This document shows, piece after piece, positions 16,760-24,296 of a stretch of 33,924 nt of DNA; position 1 is the stretch's first letter; each line of letters starts with the position of its first letter. The stretch spans positions 1-33,924 of the forward strand of contig JEMY01000041.1 of the NCBI GenBank assembly GCA_000585075.1. The letters are read 5' to 3'. The position numbers and the translations under genes are program-made. The stretch comes from Candidatus Accumulibacter regalis (lineage in GTDB: Bacteria > Pseudomonadota > Gammaproteobacteria > Burkholderiales > Rhodocyclaceae). Under the pieces are notes generated by a model. The model was not told where the DNA came from. It saw only the letters and a program-made list of their open reading frames with translations, and did not search any database.

Positions 16760-18763
16760 ATGATCCCTGAACTCGGCAACTTCGCACTGATCGTCGCGCT
16801 TTGCGTGGCCCTGGCGCAAGGCACGCTGCCGCTGATCGGCGCGCACACCGGCCGGCAGCAATGGATAGCCCTGGCGCGGCCGGCAGCGGTCGCGCAGGCG
16901 CTGCTCCTGGCGATCGCCTTCGGCTGCCTGACCACGGCCTTCGTGCAGAACGACTTCTCGGTGGTCTATGTCGCCCAGCATTCGAACACCCTGCTCCCCA
17001 TGCAGTACCGCGTCGCCGCGGTCTGGGGCGGGCACGAAGGCTCGCTGCTGCTGTGGGTGATGATGCTCGTGCTGTGGGCACTGGCCGTTGCCATGCGCTC
17101 GCAGCAACTTCCCGATCACATGGTCGCGCGCGTGCTCGGCGTGCTCGGCCTGGTGACCGCCGGCTTCCTGCTCTTCATCCTGCTCACCTCGAACCCCTTC
17201 GACCGCCTGCTGCCGGGCGCCGAAGAAGGACGCGACCTCAACCCGCTATTGCAGGACCCGGGCCTGATCATTCATCCACCGATGCTGTACATGGGCTACG
17301 TCGGCTTCTCGGTGGCCTTCGCCTTCGCCATCGCCGCTCTGCTCTCGGGCCAGCTCGACGCCGCCTGGGCGCGCTGGTCGCGGCCGTGGACCACGGCGGC
17401 ATGGATTTTCCTGACCCTGGGCATCGCGCTCGGTTCCTGGTGGGCCTACTACGAACTCGGCTGGGGCGGCTGGTGGTTCTGGGATCCGGTCGAGAACGCC
17501 TCGTTCATGCCCTGGCTGGTCGGCACGGCGCTGCTGCACTCGCTGGCGGTGACCGAAAAACGCGGCAGCTTCAAGAACTGGACGGTGCTGCTGGCGATCT
17601 CGGCTTTTTCGCTCTCGCTGCTCGGCACCTTTCTCGTCCGCTCCGGCGTCCTGACGTCGGTCCATGCCTTCGCCACCGACCCGGGGCGCGGTGTCTTCAT
17701 TCTCGCTTTCCTGGTCGTGGTCATCGGCGGCTCGCTGGCACTGTTTGCCTGGCGGGCGCCGAAGGTCGGTCTCGGCGGTCGCTTCGGCCTGCTCTCGCGC
17801 GAATCGCTGCTGCTCACCAACAACGTGCTGCTCGTCGTCGCCTGTGCTTCGGTGCTCCTCGGTACGCTCTATCCGCTGCTCATCGACGCTCTCGGCGCCG
17901 GCAAGCTGTCGGTCGGCCCTCCCTACTTCGACGCCGTTTTCGTGCCGCTGATGTTGCCGGCGGCGTTCCTGATGGGGGTCGCGCCTTTTGCGCGCTGGAA
18001 GCACGCCAGCGTCGGCGAACTCACGCACACCCTGCGCTGGGCTTTTCTGGCCGCGGCCGTGGTCGGCGTCGCCGCGCCCTTCCTGCACGGCGAGTGGAAG
18101 CCGCTGGTGGCACTGAGCCTCCTGCTCGCCACCTGGATCGTTTTCAGCGCCCTGCTCAGCATTGTCGACCGGGTCCAGTCGACGCGCGCCGGGCAATCCT
18201 TCCTGAGCACTGCCAGCAAGCAGCCGCGCAGTTTCTTCGGCATGCATCTGGCGCACATCGGGATCTCGGTGTTCATCGTCGGGGTGACCATGGTCAGCGC
18301 CTATCAGGAAGAGAAAGACGTCAAGATGGAAATCGGCGACACGGTCAGCGTCGGCGGCTACAGCTTCGTGTTCAACGGCGTGCACGAGAAAAAGGGGCCG
18401 AACTATCGCGCGCTGGTCGGCGACATCGACCTGCGCAAGAACGACCGCGTGCTGCGGAAGATTTTCCCGGAGAAACGCTTCTACGTCGCCTCATCGATGC
18501 CGATGACCGAAGCGGCGATCGATAGCGGCTTCCTGCGCGACGTCTACGTCTCGCTCGGCGAGCCGATCGACAAGGCCAGACCGGAAGCGGCGTGGGCCGT
18601 TCGCGTTTACTACAAGCCCTTCGTCGACTGGATATGGGGTGGCTGTGTGCTGATGGCCATCGGAGGGCTGCTGGCGATGAGCGACCGCCGCTATCGGATC
18701 AAGGCGCGTGCGACAGCAGCCAGTTCGGCGACGGTCGCCACGACGCTGGCGCAAAACGCCTGA
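16760..18763 (+). CDS. ccmF: CcmF, cytochrome c heme lyase subunit
   Basis: This is a large polytopic membrane protein (667 residues) that, with CcmH/I, attaches heme to apocytochromes c. Signature elements are QYRVAAVWGGHEGSLLLW, the WWD domain GSWWAYYELGWGGWWFWDPVENASFMPWL (split here as GSWWAYYELGWGG then WWFWDPVENASFMPWL) and a large periplasmic loop before the last helix. It lies 33 bp after ccmE and 9 bp before ccmG, in normal ccm order. Confidence 0.97.
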   Translation: MIPELGNFALIVALCVALAQGTLPLIGAHTGRQQWIALARPAAVAQALLLAIAFGCLTTAFVQNDFSVVYVAQHSNTLLPMQYRVAAVWGGHEGSLLLWVMMLVLWALAVAMRSQQLPDHMVARVLGVLGLVTAGFLLFILLTSNPFDRLLPGAEEGRDLNPLLQDPGLIIHPPMLYMGYVGFSVAFAFAIAALLSGQLDAAWARWSRPWTTAAWIFLTLGIALGSWWAYYELGWGGWWFWDPVENASFMPWLVGTALLHSLAVTEKRGSFKNWTVLLAISAFSLSLLGTFLVRSGVLTSVHAFATDPGRGVFILAFLVVVIGGSLALFAWRAPKVGLGGRFGLLSRESLLLTNNVLLVVACASVLLGTLYPLLIDALGAGKLSVGPPYFDAVFVPLMLPAAFLMGVAPFARWKHASVGELTHTLRWAFLAAAVVGVAAPFLHGEWKPLVALSLLLATWIVFSALLSIVDRVQSTRAGQSFLSTASKQPRSFFGMHLAHIGISVFIVGVTMVSAYQEEKDVKMEIGDTVSVGGYSFVFNGVHEKKGPNYRALVGDIDLRKNDRVLRKIFPEKRFYVASSMPMTEAAIDSGFLRDVYVSLGEPIDKARPEAAWAVRVYYKPFVDWIWGGCVLMAIGGLLAMSDRRYRIKARATAASSATVATTLAQNA

Positions 18764-18772
18764 GGACACGTC

Positions 18773-19357
18773 ATGAACCGATTTCTCTGGCCGCTTATCG
18801 GCTTCGTCGTTCTCGTCGTCCTGCTCGGCGTCGGGCTGACGCTCAACCCGCGCGACGTCCCTTCGCCGCTGGTCGGCAAACCGGCACCAGCCTTCTCGCT
18901 GCCGCGCCTGCACGCACCGGACGAGCAGTTCTCGCCCAGGGACATGCTCGGCAAGGTCTGGCTACTGAACGTCTGGGCGTCGTGGTGCGTCTCGTGCCGG
19001 CAGGAGCATCCCCTGCTCGTCGAACTGGCCAAGCGCCATAGCGCGCCGCTGGTCGGGCTGAACTACAAGGAAGTTCGCGGAGACGGCGCGATCGACATGG
19101 ACAAAGTGCCTGCGGACCAGGAAAAGGGCATGGTCATCGAGCGCGCCGGCGCCTGGCTCAGCCAACACGGCGACCCCTACACGCTTTCGGCCCTCGACAT
19201 CGACGGCCGTGTCGGCATTGATTACGGCGTCTATGGCGTGCCCGAAACCTACATCATCGACAAGGCCGGCATCATCCGCATGAAGCACACCGGGCCGATC
19301 ACGCCCGACGCCCTGTCGAGCACGATTCTGCCACTGATCACCGAGCTCTCGAAATGA
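18773..19357 (+). CDS. ccmG: CcmG/DsbE, thiol-disulfide oxidoreductase
   Basis: This membrane-tethered thioredoxin-fold protein reduces the CXXCH cysteines of apocytochromes before heme attachment. The 194 residues have an N-terminal anchor (about 4-24), the active site WCVSC (71-75) and the cis-Pro region GVPETYIID. Between NYKE and the WLSQHGDPY segment there is an insert of roughly 15-20 residues (about 101-122) where most homologues go straight from NYK to a short helix. Its stop overlaps the ccmH start by 4 bp. Confidence 0.95.
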   Translation: MNRFLWPLIGFVVLVVLLGVGLTLNPRDVPSPLVGKPAPAFSLPRLHAPDEQFSPRDMLGKVWLLNVWASWCVSCRQEHPLLVELAKRHSAPLVGLNYKEVRGDGAIDMDKVPADQEKGMVIERAGAWLSQHGDPYTLSALDIDGRVGIDYGVYGVPETYIIDKAGIIRMKHTGPITPDALSSTILPLITELSK

Positions 19358-19842
19358 GGCCACTGATGAGGATGGTGCTGCTGCTGGTGCTGCTCGGCGG
19401 CAGCGGTAGCACTCTGCATGCTGGCGAAGCGCAGCCTCTCGCCGAGAACCCGGCGACCGAGAAACGCCTGCTCGCGATTTCCGCGGAGCTGCGTTGTCTG
19501 GTCTGCCAGAACGAATCGCTGGCCGGATCACATGCCGAACTGGCCAACGACCTGCGCCGCGAGATCCGCACGCTGATCGAAGACGGCAGGAGCGACGACG
19601 AGATCATGGAATTCATGGTCAGCCGCTACGGCGATTTCGTCCGCTACCGACCGCCATTGAAAGGAACGACGCTCGTGCTGTGGTTTGGCCCGGGCCTGCT
19701 CTTCATCCTTGGCCTCGCCGGACTGCTGCGTTACCTGCGCCGCCGTGACAAGGCCATCACCGACGCGCCACTGAGCGCCGAAGAGCACCGCCGGGCCGAG
19801 GCGCTGCTGCACGACAACGACTCCCGTCAAGGACGTTCATGA
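19354..19842 (+). CDS. ccmH: CcmH (CcmL-type), apocytochrome thioreductase
   Basis: The 162-residue membrane protein has a signal sequence (about 1-23), the redox motif LRCLVCQN (Cys48 and Cys51) and one C-terminal helix (about residues 107-125). It presents reduced apocytochrome to CcmF. It is the short, single-domain form; the TPR portion is the separate downstream gene ccmI, which overlaps it by 4 bp. Confidence 0.95.
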   Translation: MRPLMRMVLLLVLLGGSGSTLHAGEAQPLAENPATEKRLLAISAELRCLVCQNESLAGSHAELANDLRREIRTLIEDGRSDDEIMEFMVSRYGDFVRYRPPLKGTTLVLWFGPGLLFILGLAGLLRYLRRRDKAITDAPLSAEEHRRAEALLHDNDSRQGRS

Positions 19843-21053
19843 CCAGCTTCATTCTCCTCGCGGCGCTGCTTGTCGTCGCCGTTGCCGCCATTCTGTTGCC
19901 ACCGCTGCTGCGCGCGCCAAGATCGTCCGGAGGAGCTGACCAGCGTGAAGCGACTCTGGCCATTTTCCGCGATCAACTCGCGGAACTCGAGCGTGAGTGC
20001 GCCAACGGCTCGCTCGCCGAAGCCGATTTCGAGCAGGCACAGAGCGAGTTGCAGCGTCGCCTGCTCGACGACATTCAACCGCCTACAAGCGGCCAGAGTG
20101 ACGCACGCCCCGGACGCAAGACGGCTCTGGCTCTGCTCGTCGTCCTGCCGCTCGCGGCGGCAGGTGGCTACGCCCTGCTCGGCAACCAGGCAGCCCTCGA
20201 CCCGCTGCAGCGCCAGGCGAGGGTCACGCCGCAACAGATCGAGGGCATGGTCGCCGGGCTGGTCGCAAAACTCAGGGAGAACCCCGACGACAGCAAGGGA
20301 TGGCTGATGCTGGCGCGTTCCTACAAGGTCCTGGAACGTTTCCCCGAGGCCGCCGACGCCTACAGCCGGGCCGGTGCACTGGTCGACCAGAATCCGGAAC
20401 TGCTCGCCGATTATGCCGAGGTCCTCAGCCGCGCCCAGGGCGGTGATCTGCAGGGCAAACCAACCGAGCTCGTCGAACGGGCGCTGAAGATCGACCCCAA
20501 CGAACCGCAGGCCCTGCTGCTGGCGGGCGCCGCCGCCAGCGACCGACGGCAGTTCGCCCTTGCCGCCGACTACTGGGCACGCTTGCTCGCGCAAGTCGAG
20601 CCCGGCTCGGAAGAAGCCAGGGCGCTCGCGACAGCGGTCGAACGAGCGCGCGAGCTCGCCGCGCAGACGGCGTCCGGCAAGCCAGCCGGCCAGACCGCCG
20701 TTGCCAGCGGCAGCGCCGTCAGCGGCGAAGTGACGTTGAGCGGCGAGATCGCCGGCCAGGCCGCTCCGGACGACGTCCTGTTCGTCTTTGCCCGCCCCGA
20801 CGAAGGTCCGCGCATGCCGCTCGCCGCGACGCGGGCAAGAGTCGGCGACCTGCCGCTGCGCTTCCGCTTCGACGACTCGATGGCGCTTCCCGGGGGCAAG
20901 AAACTCTCCGATTTCAAGACCGTCAGCATCGAGGCGCGGATCGCCAGGGCGGGCAAGGCACAGAGCTCGAGCGGCGACCTCTACGGCACGCTCAGCGGCG
21001 TCAAACCCGGCAGCCAGGGTCTGCGCCTGCTCATCGACCAGGTGCAACCCTGA
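19839..21053 (+). CDS. ccmI: CcmI, TPR-containing cytochrome c biogenesis protein
   Basis: The 404-residue inner-membrane protein captures apocytochromes c. It has two membrane helices (about 3-24 and 94-114), separated by the usual cytoplasmic leucine-rich segment (FRDQLAELERE, ADFEQAQSELQRRLL). A periplasmic TPR domain follows (about 150-270, GWLMLARSYKVLERFPEAADAYSRA). The C-terminal beta-domain (about 287-404) is typical of long CcmI. Last gene of the ccm run; 168 bp follow before the next gene. Confidence 0.92.
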   Translation: MTSFILLAALLVVAVAAILLPPLLRAPRSSGGADQREATLAIFRDQLAELERECANGSLAEADFEQAQSELQRRLLDDIQPPTSGQSDARPGRKTALALLVVLPLAAAGGYALLGNQAALDPLQRQARVTPQQIEGMVAGLVAKLRENPDDSKGWLMLARSYKVLERFPEAADAYSRAGALVDQNPELLADYAEVLSRAQGGDLQGKPTELVERALKIDPNEPQALLLAGAAASDRRQFALAADYWARLLAQVEPGSEEARALATAVERARELAAQTASGKPAGQTAVASGSAVSGEVTLSGEIAGQAAPDDVLFVFARPDEGPRMPLAATRARVGDLPLRFRFDDSMALPGGKKLSDFKTVSIEARIARAGKAQSSSGDLYGTLSGVKPGSQGLRLLIDQVQP

Positions 21054-21115
21054 GCCTTCAAGCTGTCGCCAGAAGCCCGGCTGGAGGCCCGCCGGAGGCG
21101 CGATTTCCCGGTTTG

Positions 21116-21129
21116 TTAACCTAGATCAA
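21116..21129. promoter_or_regulatory. Weaker FNR/ANR-like site upstream of the tetraheme cytochrome gene
   Basis: TTAAC-CTAG-ATCAA has a perfect right half-site and two mismatches in the left half against TTGAT-N4-ATCAA. A -10-like TAGACT at 21153-21158 would place a start near 21165 and the box centre near -42. That is the same geometry as the stronger box at 13855-13868. Confidence 0.5.
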
Positions 21130-21221
21130 ACCGTCGGTGCGCCCTCCTCCGCTAGACTCTCGGCAGCCTCGGCGCTGGCCAGAAGGCGTTTCGCTGCAAA
21201 GTCCAAGGGGAGGGAAGTATC

Positions 21222-21833
21222 GTGTCAGACAACGGCTCAGGATTCTGGGCAAAACTCAAACGTCCTAGCGTCAAGTACTCGCTACTGACGCTGCTATCGG
21301 TCGGCTTCGCCTCCGGCGTTTTCTTCTGGGGGGGTTTCAACACCGCCATGGAAGCGACCAACACTCTCGAGTTCTGCATCGGCTGTCACGAGATGAAGGA
21401 CAACGTCTACCAGGAGTACAAGACGACCATTCACTACAGCAACCGGACCGGTGTGCGCGCCTACTGTTCCGACTGCCACGTGCCCAAGGACTGGACGCAC
21501 AAGATGATGCGCAAGATCCAGGCGAGCCAGGAGCTCTACGGCAAAGTCATGGGAACCATCGACACCAAGGAGAAATTCGAGGCCAAACGCCTGGAATTGG
21601 CGACCCATGAATGGGAACGCATGAAGGCCAGCGACTCACGCGAGTGCCGCAACTGCCACTCGTTTACGGCCATGGACATCGAAAAACAGAAGAAACGCGC
21701 TTCCAAGATGCACACGATCGGTCAGGAAGAGAACAAGACCTGCATCGATTGCCACAAGGGCATCGCACACCACAAGCCGAAGAACATGCCGGAAGAGAAA
21801 GACGAGGATGACGACGGGGGGAACTCTTTCTAG
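21222..21833 (+). CDS. NapC/NirT-family tetraheme cytochrome c (quinol dehydrogenase)
   Basis: This is a membrane-anchored tetraheme cytochrome that oxidises quinol and passes electrons to periplasmic acceptors. The 203 residues have one N-terminal helix (about 19-38) and four heme c motifs: CIGCH (52), CSDCH (82), CRNCH (142) and CIDCH (174). The GFNTAMEATNTLEFC segment is typical of the NapC/NirT branch. The tail is acidic (EEKDEDDDGG). The start is GTG at 21222 with AGGGAAG upstream. The partner is probably the cytochrome encoded next. It is not next to napAB, nirS or other reductase genes here, so the terminal acceptor is unknown. Confidence 0.92.
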   Translation: MSDNGSGFWAKLKRPSVKYSLLTLLSVGFASGVFFWGGFNTAMEATNTLEFCIGCHEMKDNVYQEYKTTIHYSNRTGVRAYCSDCHVPKDWTHKMMRKIQASQELYGKVMGTIDTKEKFEAKRLELATHEWERMKASDSRECRNCHSFTAMDIEKQKKRASKMHTIGQEENKTCIDCHKGIAHHKPKNMPEEKDEDDDGGNSF

Positions 21834-21878
21834 TCCTCGCAACAGAGTCGACAGACATCCGACATAAACTGCGGACTG

Positions 21879-21903
21879 GGCGGGCGACGGACACTTGCCC
21901 GCC
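21879..21903 (+). promoter_or_regulatory. GC-rich hairpin between the two cytochrome genes
   Basis: GGCGGGC (21879-21885) pairs perfectly with GCCCGCC (21897-21903) across an 11-base loop. A second identical 3' arm at 21907-21913 allows an alternative fold. It lies 43 bp before the next ATG and has no T-run, so it is more likely an mRNA stability or partial attenuation element than a terminator. Confidence 0.4.
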
Positions 21904-21945
21904 TTTGCCCGCCGCCAACCGTATCAATCCTGAATGGAGTGTGAA

Positions 21946-22785
21946 ATGAAAAAAACGACTGTTTCCCTGGCCCTTTTCGGTGCTTTGCTGGCCGTCGGAT
22001 CACAGCTGGCACAAGCCGCCGCGCCTGACTGGAGCAAGGTTCCCAGCCGTACCGTTCAGGTATTCCACGCCGGCGTGACGCCGGTCGAATGGGTGATGAA
22101 GAAGTCGGACCACAGCGGTCGCACAGGCATCAACAAGGGCGAAAGCTGCGTCGGCTGCCATGAGGAAAAGGGCGGCCTCAACTTCGACATGAAGCGCCTG
22201 GCAAGCAAGGAGCTCGAACCCAAGGGTGCACCGAAAACGATGAGCTTCCCGGTCACCATCCAGTCTGCGTACGACAAGGAGAACGCCTATATCCGCGTCA
22301 GCTTCAAGGCCCCGGCCGGCGCGTTCGACCCGGTCGACAAGGAGAATGAAGTCAAGGTGGCGATGATGTTCGCCAACGCCGAGGTTCCCAAGGGCGACCA
22401 GGTCGGCTGCTGGGCCACCTGCCACGGCGACGCACGGACGATGCCGGGTGCCGACGACAAGAAAACCAAGTACACCAAGAGCGGTGCCTACGAGCTGATG
22501 CAGTGGAAAAGTGCCGCGGGCGCCAAAGCCGTCGATGGCTCGGTGACCGACAAGCGCAACATGGAAGGCGGCACCGCCAACGTACAGGTTACCGGCGGCA
22601 AGTCGGGCGACACCTACACGGTGACGTTCACCCGCAAGCTGTCGGGGGCTCTCGCCGAAGGCAAGGCCGTACCCTTCGGAGTCGCCGTCCACGCCGACCA
22701 TGCCACCGGTCGTTTCCATCACGTGTCGATGGGCTACACCATGGGCTTCGGTGTCGATGGCGACGTGAAGTCGGTCAAGCAGTAA
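21946..22785 (+). CDS. Periplasmic c-type cytochrome, cytochrome c-552/DMSO reductase-like heme-binding family
   Basis: The 279-residue protein has a signal peptide ending near residue 25 (QAAAPDW). A normal heme motif, CVGCH, is at 68-72. A noncanonical CX3CH motif (CWATCH) is at 155-160; the codons were read directly and contain three residues between the cysteines. The remainder resembles the ethylbenzene dehydrogenase/DMSO reductase heme-binding beta-sandwich, with a His-rich C-terminal part (HADHATGRFHHVSMGYTMGFG) that may supply axial ligands. ATG at 21946 follows GGAG at 21936-21939; an in-frame ATG at 21934 would place extra residues before the signal peptide. It probably takes electrons from the tetraheme protein upstream. 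The terminal substrate is unknown. Confidence 0.85.
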   Translation: MKKTTVSLALFGALLAVGSQLAQAAAPDWSKVPSRTVQVFHAGVTPVEWVMKKSDHSGRTGINKGESCVGCHEEKGGLNFDMKRLASKELEPKGAPKTMSFPVTIQSAYDKENAYIRVSFKAPAGAFDPVDKENEVKVAMMFANAEVPKGDQVGCWATCHGDARTMPGADDKKTKYTKSGAYELMQWKSAAGAKAVDGSVTDKRNMEGGTANVQVTGGKSGDTYTVTFTRKLSGALAEGKAVPFGVAVHADHATGRFHHVSMGYTMGFGVDGDVKSVKQ

Positions 22786-22805
22786 GCGATCCCCAGAGTG
22801 GTACG

Positions 22806-22835
22806 AAAAGCAGGGCTGCGGCCCTGCTTTTTTTT
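22806..22835. terminator. Bidirectional Rho-independent terminator
   Basis: AAAAGCAGGGC pairs perfectly with GCCCTGCTTTT across a four-base loop, followed by a T-run of eight or more on the plus strand. On the minus strand the same hairpin ends in TTTT. It sits between the convergent cytochrome gene (plus) and pssA (minus), so it can end both. Confidence 0.92.
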
Positions 22836-22865
22836 GGCCTCGAAGCAGGCAGGACGGGCGCTCGA

Positions 22866-24296
22866 TCAGAGCAGTTGATTGACCAGGTGATCGGCACGCG
22901 TACGCGCCAGGCGCTTGAGCAGGCGCTGGACCGGCGCCGGGTAGCTGTCGACAGCGTCGAGTGCGTGATGGTGCTGCAGCCGCTGCGCGTGCGCCAGCAC
23001 ACGCTCGAGTTCGATCCGGTGCTGCTCGCGCAGGCCGTGCTGCGGGTCGTGAATCAGCAGTGCGTTCTCGAGGTCAAGACGCCACGCCCGCGGATTGATG
23101 TTGCTCCCGGTGAGCAGCGCGTAATCGTCGTCGACCAGTATCCCCTTCAGGTGAAAGCTGTGCTGCTCGTGCCGCCAGAGGTAGAGGTCGAGTAGGCCCC
23201 GGTCCACGGCGTCCTGGTGCGCCTTGCAGAAGCGGCGAAGATTGGCCTCGTAGAGATACGGCAGGGCGCCAATCGTCGAGAACGGTTCGCCGGGCGGTAT
23301 GTAGTAGTCGTTGGCCGTCTTGTCGCCGACGACGATGGTCACCTGGCAGCGCTGCCTGATCTTCTCGTCGATTGCCCGGCGGACCGGACGCGGAAGATTG
23401 AAATACGGCGTAAACAGCACCAGGCGTCGCTCGGCGCGCTCGATCAACTGCTGCACCAGGGCGTTCACCGCGTTGCCACGCGCGCCCAGGCCCAGCAGCG
23501 GCGTGACGCCAACCTGGCCGTCCCCGATCGACGCGGAAGCGGGGGCGCCAGCGGAAGCAACGAGGTAGCTGCTCGTCGCCAGGGTCCTCCGCAAGCCGGC
23601 AATCGCGCCGCGTAACGACGAGGTCTTTGCTCGCTGCGCGGTATCCAGCGCGCACACGGCGGGATCCGGCTGCAGCACGTCGACCATCAGTCCGGCAACG
23701 CTGTCGGCGAGTTGGCGACTGTGGATCAGATGGTAGCGATCGAGCCGATAACGCTGCCGGCGATGCAGGTAGATATCGTTGATGCTGGCGCCGCTGTAGA
23801 GAACGGTATCGTCAAAGACGAAACCCTTCAGGTGCATCACGCCCAACAGTTCACGCTTCTGCACCGGCACGCCGTAAATCGGCACACCCGGCCCGAGACG
23901 CGCCGCCATTTCCGCGTACAGGGCGGCATTGCCTGCACTCTTCGCGCGGCCGATCAGACCACGTTGCGCGCGGTGCCAATCGACGAAGATCGCGATCTGC
24001 AGCGTCGGTCGTTCGGCCTTGGCGGCGTACAAGGCGGCAAGAACCTCGCCACCGGCGTCATCATCCTGGAGATAGAGCGCGCACATCAGAATCCGCTCGC
24101 GGGCTGCGGCGATCAACGCCAGTAGCGTCTCGCGGAACTCATCCGGGCCAGACAGGGTCACGATGCGCTGCGTCGGCACAGGAATGCACGGCAAGGCGTC
24201 GAGCGCGCATTCAGGCCTGGGCCGACGGCCGCGCAGCCGTTGCACTGCCGCAAGGAAGGTGGCGGTCCTGGAACGAGGTTCGAGATTCTTCTTCAC
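22866..24296 (-). CDS. pssA: Phosphatidylserine synthase, PLD-superfamily type (PssA)
   Basis: PssA makes phosphatidylserine from CDP-diacylglycerol and L-serine, the committed step to phosphatidylethanolamine, at the cytoplasmic membrane surface. The 476 residues contain two HKD motifs: His155/Lys157/Asp162 (HLKGFVFDD) and His382/Lys384/Asp389 (HLKGILVDD). Several long blocks match the E. coli enzyme pattern (DWHRAQRG, VLYSGAS, VVGDKTAND, GALPYLYE, NPRAWRLDLENA). GTG at 24296 is the longest start; the first 40 or so residues are poorly conserved and a later start is possible. It is a housekeeping gene, apparently unrelated to its neighbours upstream. Confidence 0.93.
   Translation of the reverse strand: MKKNLEPRSRTATFLAAVQRLRGRRPRPECALDALPCIPVPTQRIVTLSGPDEFRETLLALIAAARERILMCALYLQDDDAGGEVLAALYAAKAERPTLQIAIFVDWHRAQRGLIGRAKSAGNAALYAEMAARLGPGVPIYGVPVQKRELLGVMHLKGFVFDDTVLYSGASINDIYLHRRQRYRLDRYHLIHSRQLADSVAGLMVDVLQPDPAVCALDTAQRAKTSSLRGAIAGLRRTLATSSYLVASAGAPASASIGDGQVGVTPLLGLGARGNAVNALVQQLIERAERRLVLFTPYFNLPRPVRRAIDEKIRQRCQVTIVVGDKTANDYYIPPGEPFSTIGALPYLYEANLRRFCKAHQDAVDRGLLDLYLWRHEQHSFHLKGILVDDDYALLTGSNINPRAWRLDLENALLIHDPQHGLREQHRIELERVLAHAQRLQHHHALDAVDSYPAPVQRLLKRLARTRADHLVNQLL

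Noticed and set aside
21834-21945. FNR-like site before the second cytochrome gene
   Set aside because: No TTGAT/ATCAA pair with correct spacing; the gene is more likely expressed from the upstream promoter.
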